Source: Actinostola sp. cb2023 (lineage: Eukaryota > Cnidaria > Anthozoa > Actiniaria > Actinostolidae). Taken from it: a stretch of 64,000 bases of DNA. Both the position numbers and the translations under genes were made by a program. The notes below the pieces were generated by a model, which searched no databases, was not told the DNA's origin, and saw only the letters and a list, made by a program, of their open reading frames with translations. The DNA lies in contig JAUJYZ010000910.1 of the NCBI GenBank assembly GCA_033675265.1, positions 62,001 to 126,000 on the forward strand. Direction: 5' to 3'. Below, piece after piece: positions 46,958 through 58,093 of the stretch (the first letter of the stretch is position 1; each line of letters opens with the position of its first letter).

Positions 46958-47125
46958 GATATTCAGCAGGGAAAGGCTTACCCTGTGCCTCTGGAACCCA
47001 GGATAGGAAAATGGAATTGAATAGCATTTGCTCATTATGAATTCACCTGTATATGGATACATCCCGGTGAATTCATGAGCAATTCAATTCAATTCATCAA
47101 CCCCAGCCTTTCCCTGCTGAATATC
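46958..47125. mobile_element. 168-bp MITE
   Basis: Terminal inverted repeats GATATTCAGCAGGGAAAGGC with an inner AATTCAATTC-rich palindrome. No coding capacity. Confidence 0.65.
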
Positions 47126-48769
47126 AAAACCCTCCCCGAGCTTTTAGTTAGTCTATTGTTCAACCGGTCAATAACAGAGATAAAGCCCTATGAATAACAA
47201 AGAAAACCGTGCCAAACTAAGAGACAATAATCACTGGTCCAGAGGTGATTATGAGGTTTGCTTTCTAAAATGGATGTCATTTTGGCTGCTGTCGCGTAAA
47301 TAAGCTATTGAAATGAAACAAAATTATATTTTGGAATAAAAACAAAGAATTCTACAAAGACAGTTTCTTCAGGTTTCATTGTTTAACTAAAATTCAAAAG
47401 AAGTTGAAGTTTGTACGACGATAAATTGATGAATGGCAACTGGAGCACAAAGTCAGGAATAGCAAAGTCGAGCAAAATTTAATGCAGTTCTTGTCGTATT
47501 TTTGTACGGTTTCCTCGTTTTTTTCGCCTAGAATATCAAAGATGACTTTCCAGAGATACCAGAAAATAGTGTTTTCTCTTTAACACTTTTCTTGCTGGAG
47601 AAAGAGGTAAAACTTTTCTAGGCAGTTGAACATTATGGCCGTGAATATTGTAAATTTGTAGTTTGTACATAGCTACAAGAAACGCTTCGTTAGTGTGCTG
47701 CACAGTTCCTAAGTTGATCTCATTATTAGTCCTACATTTCAACAAATAATTTTACCCTTAATAATTTTATCTCAGAACGATTGAGTATGTGTTTTAGAAA
47801 AACAGTTCAATAACATATTTTTTCTTTGTTTTCTTCTTACGTTAATTGTACACAAACTTGCCGCCATTCACTTCTTGACGATATTGAGTTTTAAAACTGA
47901 CAGCAAAAACGCAAGTTGGTAACACAATAAGGTCTGTGTTAAAATTGAGTTTAGCAAATGAAATGATTTTTTACCAACAAACAGACTGCTATTTAACTCA
48001 AAGTTTGATGTTGTTCAAATCCACTTGATCGCTCTTTGACACTGTTTACTTTAATCGCTGAGCTGTAAAATGACATTTATTGACAAATAGACTAGTTTTC
48101 CGTAGAATTTGAGAGCATGCAAATTCAGGAGATTCATTTTTCGTCTTCTAATGAAGCCACATGTTGATTCTCATAAGCAATTTTACTAGTTTGACTAATT
48201 TAGATTCACCTATCGCCCTGTGTCGGTATGTATCAGTCATTACGTGCGGGTTTTTTTTTAATATCGACAAAGGAATTAAAAATATCTGATATTCAAGTCT
48301 AAAATTATACTAAAACAATTATTCACCTCAGGCTCAGTAATTATGGTGAATATTCACCGATATTCGTCTCGCTGAATATTCACAGATAATCACCAGATAA
48401 TCACAGATAAACACCAGTGCTTCATAGCCTACGAATAGCCGTTACTGCCTTCGGACACGGTTGAGGATGAGCTTAGTCGCCGCTTTCAAACGCCGCGTAG
48501 TCGGCAAAGCGGCACTAGTTGACTACACTACCGAACCAACTTCCATATATAAGCCATCGATAATCATGCCACGTTCTTGTAGCGCTCTTTTTCTAGTGTA
48601 ACTCGGTACTACATCATATTCCGGGTTGGTAATAGGATCAATTCTTTTATTGCGCTGGAAGAACTTCCAGTCCACGTTATCCGAGCCTACAGTATAACGA
48701 ATCGGCGCCAACAGTACAGTATGTACAGCAAAGTACAGCGGCTTGAGCTTGGCTTTGGGCTACCTAGTG
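47126..48769. other. Intergenic DNA, nothing firm
   Basis: Only short open frames, including a 62-codon minus-strand one at 48523-48711 that I cannot support as a gene. Confidence 0.45.
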
Positions 48770-49335
48770 ATATTTGAATCTTGATGTATATTTGAATCTT
48801 GATGTATATTTGAATCTTGATGTATATTTGAATCTTGATGTATATTTGAATCTTGATGTATATTAGTTGAATCTTGATGTACAGTCATTTGCAAAAATTC
48901 TGGCCGCCACAATATATCAATATATCGGGTGCATTATGGGTAATTAAATAATACTATTTTGAGTTTCCTAACTTATTAAATGAAGCAAAATACAAACGTA
49001 TAAGACTAAAATAAACATTATACTAATTATTTCTACCAACTTTGATGGCGTTAACCCGCTTTAAGGGAAATTTTCGATTATTTAATTACCCATAATGCAC
49101 CCGATATATTGATATTTCTTAGCGACCAGAATTTGTGCAAATGACTGTACATTTGAATCTTGAAGTATATATTTACAGTTTGCTATATACATATCGACAA
49201 CTTGATGTATATATTTACAACTTGATGTATATTTGAATCTTGATGTATATATTTACAGCTTGATGTATAAATATCGATAACTTGATGTATATATTTACAA
49301 CTTAATGTATATATCGACAACTTGATATTTTCTCC
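48770..49335. repeat. 'TATTTGAATCTTGATGTA' minisatellite, split by a MITE
   Basis: 20-bp units at 48770-48880 resume at 49150-49335 with a drift to TATATTTACAACTTGATGTA. A MITE interrupts the array. Confidence 0.85.
48882..49147. mobile_element. 266-bp Tc1/mariner-type MITE
   Basis: Inverted ends of about 75 bp start CAGTCATTTGCAAAAATTCT and are flanked by TA (48880-48881, 49148-49149). It landed inside the minisatellite, so its boundaries are unusually clear. Confidence 0.85.
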
Positions 49336-49427
49336 CTTTTGGTAAAGCATAATCTGCGGCTGAAAACATTGAGTTCGTCAAAGATAAATATGGAAGTTTG
49401 ACATAGCGCTTTTATGACTTTATTTAA

Positions 49428-49884
49428 AGGGCAAGTCAAGTCTAAAATTGAACAATTTTCAAATCAAAGTATATCAAATATTACTCGGAAATGCAAAATT
49501 TAGAACGAATTACGAATCTGTTCGCGAATTTCCCTTTGAAACTTACTACCGGGGTGGCCATGCTGTAACGTCATATCGTCAACCTTCCATGTAACTCAAT
49601 GATACTCTTAGCAAATTACACCTAACGTCTCTGTGATTTCTTTGTAAAATGATACATTGCTGTGTGCCAGAATACACTAACTATTCAGCCAAAACCGAGT
49701 GAACCAAGAGGGTGAGATGTGGAAGGTTGACAATATGACGTCACAACATGGCCACCAGGTAGTAAGTTTCAACAGGAAATTCGCGAACAGAGATTCGTAA
49801 TTCGTTCTAAAATTTGCATTTTCGAGTATAATATTTGATATACTTTGATCTGAAAATCATTCAATTTTAGACTTCACTTGCCCT
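49428..49884. mobile_element. 457-bp MITE flanked by TTAA
   Basis: Inverted repeats of nearly 200 bp start AGGGCAAGTCAAGTCTAAAA. TTAA lies on both sides (49424-49427, 49885-49888). The TTAAAGGG ends recall TTAA-targeting (Kolobok or piggyBac) MITEs. Confidence 0.75.
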
Positions 49885-49888
49885 TTAA

Positions 49889-50392
49889 CCCAAAAGACTA
49901 TAACTATTAATATATATTACAGCAATTATGCAGACTTTCATTTAACTTACAAGACTATAACTATTATATATTTCTTCTTCTTTCATTCTAATATATGGTT
50001 TATATTTATGAAAATGACTCCTTCGTGCTTAAAATTTGACATTTTTGAAAGTGACAATTTTTCTTTGAAATCTGCTGGTTTTCTCGTTCTGTGGGGTGAA
50101 ACGGCGCGTAAATGTTTTGGTGAAAGGGTTAAGCTCTCCACACATCTATATTCCTATACATATGTTTTCTTATTGTAATATTTTTAAATAATATGTATAT
50201 ATGTGAAAATAAAGTGATTGATTGAAAATGTAACGGCACCCACTTAGATATTTTAGCAATTTTACCACCCTTACTGACACACTAGCTTTATTACCCCCAG
50301 CACCCCATTTTTGTAAACTCATAAGCTCACAGAAATACGATGGGAACCTTTGCTGTTAAATTTAGAAGCTATTTAGATCCATTGTCAAATAC
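49889..50392. other. AT-rich intergenic DNA
   Basis: Nothing recognised. Confidence 0.5.
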
Positions 50393-50787
50393 ATGTCCTG
50401 CACCAGGTTCGCTGTTAAACAGTTTAGCACAATAAACAAGCCTTGTGAATTTTGTGAGTTGTTTCTTCAAACACCAACCAATAGTTTCACGGATCTCTCC
50501 ACCACCAGAGCTGATGCCGCTACAGTCCAATTTCTACTTTCAATTCCAGTTCAGGACTTCAACAACGTACCCAGAACTGGAAGGCAACCAAACCCAGCCA
50601 AGCAAGCAAGTCCCTAACAGTTGATCACTCAACCAAAACAAAATAAAATCAAGTAAGTCCGTTCCAATACTTATTAAGAGAGGAAACAACGAAGAACACG
50701 CATTCAAGACAATACAACATTGTTGGTAGAATATCAAGAGGTAAATCACTCATGGAGTGATTTCAGCAATGTATTATGAATTAATGA

Positions 50788-51216
50788 ATGTCATTATTAA
50801 ATCGTAAGGAACAGTTGACCATACATTGCCAATACGTATGTACATGTAATAAAGAGAACCAACATTTTATGTCACTGATCACTGTGTGGATCTTCGCCAA
50901 AAACAACGTCATGAGCCAATCGGACAGAGAATTTGAAAAGGCAAAAACAGCTGATTTGGAAGATGAGACCACAGACATTGGCTTTAGTGAAACTCTACTT
51001 TCTAAAAACATTAACGCTACAAATGTTACAAATTTGAACAAAGCGTCGAGAGCGTGTTCCAGAACCATGACAAAAAAGGGACTAGAGTTACGTTCTGTGG
51101 TAAAGGAAAAATTACGCTTGGCAGCAAACAAAGCCTTCACTGAGCACGTAATCGCGTTCCAAGAATTCCTCGCTACCTCGCGTAACCCAAATCAAATAAA
51201 CAATGAACTTTTTTAG
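50788..51216 (+). other. Unidentified ORF, possibly gag-like
   Basis: About 140 codons are open. The part from MSQSDREFEKAKT onward (50911) contains KKGLELRSVVKEKLRLAANK, which loosely resembles the N-terminal helical region of Pao-type gag proteins. A preceding frame (50393-50617) is also protein-like. No knuckles or protease follow, so the assignment is weak. 51217-52011 shows nothing further. Confidence 0.3.
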
Positions 51217-52007
51217 AGCAAATGTCCGAAAAAATCGAGAACTGACGGTCAACTCAAAAAAATCAAATTGCTTTCATCATATCATTCATTTCAGTGATCT
51301 ATTTTAGGGAAAACTACTAAAAAGCATGTTTTGGGTGAAGCAGTGCAACCTGTTTTAGAGGAAAAGAACAATCTGTTTTCTAACAGTGAATCGCAAATGA
51401 AAAGTTTGGGATTGGCTCTCTAACTCCATGTGAAGATTCCATTTATAATTCTTCTTGGAACAATGAACTTTGGCATACCAACACAATATCATTACCCATT
51501 AACAAAAGTAGTGAAATTGAGGATTCTGTTGTGTTTTTGAATAACATTTTAGTTGAAGTTTGCAAAACCATCATCATGCTGGCTTTGTCTTCCTCAGAAT
51601 GTTGGTCTTTTTCAATGATGTACTCCATCATTGTCGACTTTTTATATTATAAAACAAATAGATGATAGATAACTAAAATAACGCACTTCTGAGAACTATA
51701 AAAGTTGTTGAATGCACTTGAGTGCCGCTGGTGCATCCAGCTTCACAATGCCATAGCCATGCATTATTTTTGTCTAGAACATTTCTCTAGAAATCAGTCA
51801 TATATTTAAAAATACTTTCCTATAGTATTATTATTAATACGTTTTGCATAATTTTCGCTGCATATTTATGTGAGTATTGTATAACCCTTCTTTGTTGAAT
51901 GCGTATGTTGTTAAGTATAGTTTACTTTGCGGCGTTTTAGAGTAACAAAGCCTTTATTCCCCCTTAGTTAGCGCATCACACGTCAGCCTAATTTTGTTTT
52001 CTTTCAG

Positions 52008-52371
52008 CGTTTATTCAGCCACAAGACAAAATTGCAGAACTTGAAAGGAAGTTCAAAGAGTTTGAAGCTCGACAGAATATGGAGACCACAGCTCCAGTTT
52101 TGGAATTGCTACACCGATACATTAACAGACCCCACTTACTGTTTGACCCCTTCAAAGCCATTGAGCTCCTGGAGGCCTTAGTTCGAGTGGCTAGAAGGTT
52201 TGCTGATGAAAAAGCCGATGAGTATGCGGCTGTGTTGGACGAGGTTAAAGCCCGCAATTCTGTTCTTCCTCATGCTTCCCTTCTTCGACTCATGTTGGGC
52301 CTATTAGGCAATCCGGTTAGAGCTCAGGTGGCAAAAGACTCAGCAATTTTCGAATTTCTTGAGCAAAAATA
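52008..52371 (+). other. Unidentified terminal exon, helical protein
   Basis: After a strong acceptor (TTTTGTTTTCTTTCAG, ending about 52006) about 120 codons run to TAA at 52371: KIAELERKFKEFEARQ (coiled coil), FDPFKAIELLEALVRVARRF and LPHASLLRLMLGLLGNPV. It is well formed, with no internal stop, and followed by an A/T-rich tail (52550-52612). I recognise no family. It may be the last exon of a host or transposon gene whose other exons are not evident. Confidence 0.4.
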
Positions 52372-52549
52372 ACATTCTACTTTAGTATTTTAAAAATTAG
52401 CTGTCTGCCACCTACATCAGTATTCATTTATTCAAATATATTAGATTTCTTTTAATCAACATTGTAAAAGCATTATTATACTCTTGTAGCTCGTTTTTCT
52501 TTTCCTTCGTGTATTCTTGTAACTGTCTTTTGTCAAATGATTGTATTAA

Positions 52550-52612
52550 TTAAAATAATAATAATAATAAATATATATATATTTAAAAAATAAAAAAATA
52601 AAAATAAAAACA
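52550..52612. repeat. AT/A-rich low-complexity tract
   Basis: AATAAT, ATATAT and A-run units. Confidence 0.8.
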
Positions 52613-52869
52613 ATCCTCAAGGTTCTTGACAAGACGCCAGTTCCGTCAGCCCAAGCTGGTCCCTCACGTCCTCAGTATTGTCGCCGTGATGGCCCATACG
52701 GCGAAGCGTCAGCATAGAATCTGTATTCTCAGATTCAAAGATGATGATATGTATAGGAGGCATTCATTGTTGACAACAGAAAAAATGTATACACTCCCAT
52801 GTGTGAAACGTGACAATACAATATTGTAAATAAAGTCATCATCATGACAAACCCTTGCAATGCTGTTCC

Positions 52870-53620
52870 CTCCTATTTATGGATTCAGTTAGTATTGAAA
52901 GATTATGGTAGGAATGTCATGTTGGGGATAAATGTCTGAGTCAATCTCTAAAGAATATGGAATATTCCACCAGGATCAAACGGAAATGTGTGATGCACAA
53001 TTTTTATGGACTCAGAGAAACTGAGAAACTATGACACCTCTTTGAAGTTAAAATGTGGTACATCGATGGCACGTTTAAGCTCTGCAGATATCCCATCACA
53101 CAATAACATTTTTGTTAGGCAGGGCAAATGTGTCAAGCAAGTACCTTTGCTGTTTGTTCTGATGTCTGGTAGAAAGGCCAAGGACTATAGAAAGGTATTG
53201 ATTTATCTCTATTCTCTATAATTATTTAACTCATGTAATCCTGATATATTATACAATGTACTGTAAATTGTGTCTTAACAGCAAGACCTTTTATTATTTT
53301 GACTTGTCTTGGCCGAATTACTAGACGTCCTGCCCACAACACCCTACGTGTCAAACCCGTTGAGAAAAAAAACAATCCTCAAGGTTCTGTCAAAGGGTTC
53401 TGTCAAACCCGTTGAATGGGAAAACAGTGTTTTCTTAATAAAAAGCGGCACTAACCCAAAAAACCTGACGCATGTTGTGAGCATGACATCCCCAGGCTGT
53501 AGCTGCGAGGCATGGCAAAATACCCTCTTCCTTCGCAAGCACCACTGGGTTTTTTTCTTTCTACTTACAAGGTACAATATGTCCATCTCATCCTGTTTCA
53601 TGATTATAAAACCATGGTAA
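52870..53620 (+). pseudogene. Mutator-like (MULE) transposase remnant
   Basis: Pieces in different frames: LKMWYIDGTFKLCRYP (first catalytic-Asp block of MULE transposases, about 53050), then KQVPLLFVLMSGRKAKDYRK (about 53140-53200). After about 180 bp comes VEWENSVFLIKSG ... HVVSMTSPGCSCEAWQ, resembling the C-terminal SWIM zinc motif with its CxC kept but the CxH partly lost (LRKH). The central domain is missing and stops are frequent. It may be related to the MULE-type element 0.85 kb downstream. Confidence 0.6.
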
Positions 53621-53689
53621 TTCTTTCGCCAAAGGTGTCTAATAAAGTTTCTTATTATTTTGTCACAATGAAATTTAATTATGTAAGCA

Positions 53690-54005
53690 GATTAGGGCAT
53701 GGTTTTACAGGTGATTAACATGGTAACCTTTCTTATAGAAAAGCGTAGGTACCTCAGCGACAACTTGGAAAGTGGTGTGGTTTCATTAGTTTTTGTTATT
53801 TTGTTCCAAACTTACTGAGAGGGCTCGCCGCTGGTAGACTGCTGGCTTATTCGTATTCCATAGAAGGATATCTGAAGTTTGCAGAAGAACATGTCAATAG
53901 CGTAGAACGTGTTTGAAGAACGTATCAATGGGTTTGTATTTTCCTTGTGTACAACATCAATGGATATCAACCAATCAAGCTGAACCGCTTAACCGGAGAG
54001 TACCA
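53690..54005 (+). repeat. Diverged first part of the 1.85-kb repeat unit
   Basis: Matches 60275-60556 and 62126-62407 (GGTAACCTTTCTTATAGAAAAG to GGATATCAACCAATC) with small indels. The unit's RING part resumes only at about 56690, so about 2.7 kb of other DNA separates the halves. Confidence 0.8.
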
Positions 54006-54466
54006 GGTAATACTATGTTTGAAGTATTATTCAGTATATTTCAGAAAGGCAATCACCACGCCATATCCAATGCGATTTTTCAGTTATCGCTTTTGAGATT
54101 CAACGGCTCTCGTGAGTTTGGTCTATTGTTTCACCATCGTTCTTAAGCAGAGTATTACTTAATTAGTTCCTTTTTGTTTTGACCCTCTACTCGATATAAG
54201 CTTTTACCATCTTTTATTAATCCTTATAAGTACTCTTTTTTTTGCCGGGTGTATACCTTTTATGGAACATAAAACGAGGCTGTAAATGCCCCATCATTGT
54301 CATTGTTTGAGTCAACTGTAAATAATATAAAATCTACTGCCTAAGTAACAATATCTGTATGCCTTTAGATTAGCTTGCTATTTGGCAATTATAATGATTA
54401 AAAGATTAAAGATTCCTTGACCATTAGTCAGTTTAGGGATAATATATTTCCATTCCTCATGATACC

Positions 54467-55235
54467 CATCCTCGGAAACCCAGGGGCTGTAGGGGGGGAG
54501 GGGGAGGGGAAAAGGAAAGGGGTCGGAAAACAGCCCCTGGGGACAAACTCTTACAGAACGAGTTCCAGAGAAGTTAATGAGATGTGCTCTGATTGGCCAC
54601 AAAAATATTTTGTGGCCAATCAGCAAAGAGCGGTACGTTGCACGATGACAGATAGTGTGAAGACATCCGGTAGCCCGTTTTAACTTCAAAGTGCACGATT
54701 CCCATATGGCAATATGTAGTCTAAATGCAGTCGTTTCCCTTCTTTCTGCATGTGATCCATAGTTTTTCCCTGGCGCCGTTTTTGGGGAGTTTCTCTCTCG
54801 TTTCAAAACGAAGAGCACAAAAGGTTTCCATACAGGAACATTGGGGTCAACTTTCTCGTTAATAATCACGAAATCTTCAACATTTCTTTTTCTTCTTTTA
54901 TCGAGATATTCTTTGCCACAAACATGGAAGCAGTCATTAACAGCCTTTTTAGAGGTTTTCTGAACTTCTTCCATACAACCGGACGACAACAAGCGTAGAA
55001 TAGAATATAATTTAGCGAGATCCATCAGTTTGTATCCATGTTAACAATGGCTCAGTGATAACTTCAAAGTGATAATTGATTTGGATTGGCAGTTTTTGTT
55101 AACAGATCGTTAAATCATTTAATCCCATTAACCTTCTCTGGAACTCGTTCTGTAAGAGTATGTCCCCAGGGGCTGTTTCTCCCTCTTTCCCTTTCCTTTC
55201 CCCCTCCCCCTAAAGCCCCTGGGTTTCCGAGGATG
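54467..55235. mobile_element. 769-bp MULE-type element with 9-bp duplications
   Basis: Inverted ends of about 115 bp start CATCCTCGGAAACCCAGGGG. The 9-bp word CATGATACC flanks both sides (54458-54466, 55236-55244). Long inverted repeats plus a 9-bp target duplication are the Mutator-like signature. It has no transposase; the interior carries an unrelated ORF on the minus strand. Confidence 0.8.
54600..55025 (-). other. ORF carried inside the MULE-type element
   Basis: Starts MDLAKLYSILRLLSSGCMEE at 55025 and stays open for about 215 codons, the last ones running through the left terminal repeat and out of the element to 54378. Residues 1-85 look protein-like (basic KRRKRNVEDFVI; PNVPVWKPFVLFVLKRE). 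I recognise no family. It could be captured host sequence, as in Pack-MULEs. Confidence 0.35.
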
Positions 55236-55480
55236 CATGATACCCTAAAAGGGTGACTAATGCCCTAGCTGGATTGCTGGCGCTCAGGCTGACATCCTTT
55301 GGGTGAGTCCTTTAATGGGTTATGGCTCTTCATCATCAACGGATTGGGAATGCAATAAATTAATCTCTTTCGTAGTTATATTGTTTTTGTAGTTGGAGAA
55401 CATAATGCCAAACTTGTATTTGTTTTTATACTTTTCTTACTAACAATTGTTATTGCACAATTCCCAGTCATTCTATTTAA

Positions 55481-56141
55481 GGTGGTTCCCGCATAATGAA
55501 TGACCGGTTTGCCGTATTTTTTAACTCGCTCGCTCCGCGTCAATATTGCTTGGATTTTAGTGTGCTTAACACAAATACTAATTCAACTATTCTGCTTTTG
55601 GACAGTGTATTCAAAATTATCATTGTAAGCCGCGTTTGTGAATGCCAGCTGATATTCAAACGACACTATTTTCACTAAAACCGCTGCCAAGCGTTATTCC
55701 TTTAAACTTCGTGAACAGCCTTTTGAGGTTCCTAGTAATGTTCGGACGAAGTAAGAAGGAAATTGATCGAGCCGAAATCACCAATTCATATTTTTGTTGT
55801 CAAAATTTGGACCTGTCGGTTGTTACGTGATTTCGGCTCGAACAATTTTTTTCTTACCTAGTCAGAACATTACTAGGGACCTTAAAAGGCAGTTCACGAA
55901 GTTTAAAAAAAATCGTACGAGGGAATAACGCTTGGCAGCAGTTTTAGTGAAAATAGTGTCGTTTGAATATCAGCTGACATTCACAAACGCGGCTTACAAT
56001 GATAATTTTGAGTACACCGTCGAAAGGCAGAATAGTTGAATTAGTATTTGTGTTAAGCACAATAAAATCCAAGCAATATTGACGCGAAGCGAGCAAGTTA
56101 AAAAATACGACAAACCGATCAATCATTATGCGGGAACCACC
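55481..56141. mobile_element. 661-bp palindromic Kolobok-type MITE
   Basis: It is almost wholly palindromic: arms of about 300 bp start GGTGGTTCCCGCATAATGA and are flanked by TTAA (55477-55480, 56142-56145). The GGTGG start plus TTAA matches the autonomous Kolobok ends (GGTGGGACC) at 20692. Short open frames on the two strands are mirror images of the arms. Confidence 0.8.
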
Positions 56142-56384
56142 TTAAGCAAATTCTTCAGTCGAGTTCACAATGTACTGAAATACGCACATATAAAACATAA
56201 AAACTGAAGCTTAAAAACATTGATTGAATATATTTGAGCGTCATGTAGGACATATTTATTTTTTACCATAAATTGGTAATTGCTCACAAAATCAAGTATT
56301 TCTTCTTCCTATACGTCTTCTTCCACATGCCATATCTTCTTCAGTAGTGTTAGGCTCAATTCATGTTATATCTCCTAAGCCTGA

Positions 56385-56700
56385 AGGTCGCGATCTGAGT
56401 GTTACAATGGACAAGAATTTATCATTGAAAGTAGTATATATCGTTCAGCATATTTTGCTGTAAGAAACATCCGAAAGATTCCAAATTTCCTGACCAAAAA
56501 ACAGCTGAATGTTTGGTTCATCCTTTTGTTAATTCTCGCTCTGACCATTGTCATTCTCTTTTGTTTGGTCTGTGCTCATATGAAATAAAAAAGATCCAAA
56601 GATTACCGCTGCTCGCACAGTCACAATAACTCCTCATGATCTCTACATAGCTCCTATTCTTCAATCTCTCCACTGGCTCGCTATCTATCAGCAATAGGTG
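56385..56700 (+). pseudogene. CR1/L2-type LINE C-terminal remnant
   Basis: Frames read GRDLSVTMDKNLSL, then VRNIRKIPNFLTKKQL-like sequence, then SYEIKK..., and lastly ITPHDLYIAPILQSLHWLAI. This is the classic order near the C-terminus of CR1/L2 RTs. Frameshifts throughout. Confidence 0.75.
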
Positions 56701-57082
56701 CTATCACGTCTGCACACGTACTGTAGACATTGTCTACAACATTTGATAAAGGACGTACAACATTTACCATCAAATGACCTGAATGTTGTGGACATGTCGA
56801 GGTATGGTGACTCATATTTACACCATATCAGCAGCACCAGGACCCACGAATCCTTCCATGTCTTCACACGTACTGTAGAAATTGTCTAGAAGATGTTTGA
56901 TAACGGACGTACAACGTTTACCATCAAATGTCCTGAATGTTGTGAACATGTAGAGGTATGGTGACTCATATTTACACCATATCAGCAGTACAAGGATCTT
57001 CGCTTCCTTCCCTGTCTGCATACTTATTATACAGATTGTTTAGAGTTTATTATTTTCTTGTCACAATGAAATATAACTAGAC
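56690..57082 (+). pseudogene. Repeated RING-exon fragments, leftmost array unit
   Basis: Three successive ~165-bp copies of a RING piece (about 56695, 56825, 56975). Each reads like RILPCLHTYCRNC, then (F)DKGRTTFTIKCPECCEHV. Stops interrupt all of them. This is the same exon as in the 60.5 and 62.4 kb units. Confidence 0.65.
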
Positions 57083-57176
57083 GCCCTTGTAGGCATCCAC
57101 TTGGGCTACTAATGCACAAAGTCTATCATTGTAAAAAGCATTGAGACTTTGGTTAATGCGTTTTTTAAGAAATTAT
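57083..57176. repeat. 94-bp direct repeat, left of copy D
   Basis: Matches 59921-60014 with two mismatches. It is single and continuous with its right flank in the other array units (61007, 62858), so it was duplicated when copy D arrived. Confidence 0.9.
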
Positions 57177-58088
57177 CGGCGCCATCTGCAGACCAACCAA
57201 CAGATCGGACCGGAGGATGGTGTCTATGTCTGTCGGAAGTGTAGCGTAACCTTCCCGAAACTGACGTCGATCAGCAGACATCACCATCAGTGCAAAGGTG
57301 CACAGGAACCGGAACCGGACAAAGGACACCTTTTTCCGGAGTGCGAACGGAGCTTTCGTAGCTTCGCAGGAGTTCAACTCCAACGCAAGAGAAAGCATCC
57401 TGTCCAATACAATGACGAGCTCCCTGACCCATCTAATAGGGGCAAATGGAATATTGACGATTTGCGAGAGCTAGCCGCCAGAGCCTTAGAGTTAAAGGGC
57501 CAGGGCAAGATTAATATCAAACTCAATCTGCTCTTTCCTCGACGAACCGTTCAGGCCATCAGTTCGGTTCGAAAGACAGTCGCTTACAAACGAATTCTCG
57601 AAGACCTGGAGTCTTCAGAATTACAACTTGAGGAAGTTGATGAGGAAATCCAACCCCTAGCTGGGATAGGGGAATCCATCGAGGTATCTCAGGACGAGAT
57701 TCATCCTCTACCTGGTGTAGAGGTTACTGAAGATCTTCCTGATGGACCACCCTCTTTTGCCGAAACCTCATTTAGCGGAGACCTGTCTGATGAGGAGGTC
57801 CTGTCCAATCGGGTCCTCTTAATTGATGTACTCAAGCGGAAACTCTATGGTGAGCTAAGGCCAAAAGCCACTATAGCGGGATCTCTGGTATATGCCATTA
57901 CAGCTCTAGAGAGTAATGATTGTGACAAAGGGTTTGATACCCTATCGAATCTGATGTATCCATTATACGGTACAGAACGACCAGTGCGGCAGCGAAGGGT
58001 AAGGAAGGTGCCACCGGACGAACCCGACGCCGACGTGCATTATATCACCGTAATCAGCAACTTTTCCGACGTAGTCGGAAACAGTTAG
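57177..58088 (+). pseudogene. R2-like zinc fingers 2-3 and linker (copy D)
   Basis: The frame holds finger 2 (CRKCSVTF...HHQC), finger 3 with its first Cys lost (LFPECERSF), and an acidic linker (LEEVDEEIQPLAGIGES; DLSDEEVLSNRVLLIDVL). A one-base loss near 58012 (GTGCCACCGG) shifts the frame at the basic KVP/RTRRRR region, giving a stop at 58088. Confidence 0.8.
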
Positions 58089-58093
58089 CTGCT

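Noticed and set aside
48523..48711. 62-codon minus-strand frame
   Set aside because: No family, no splice context and no second copy; chance cannot be excluded.
48770..49335. Possible CRISPR-like spaced repeats
   Set aside because: Units are directly tandem without spacers, and the DNA is eukaryotic.
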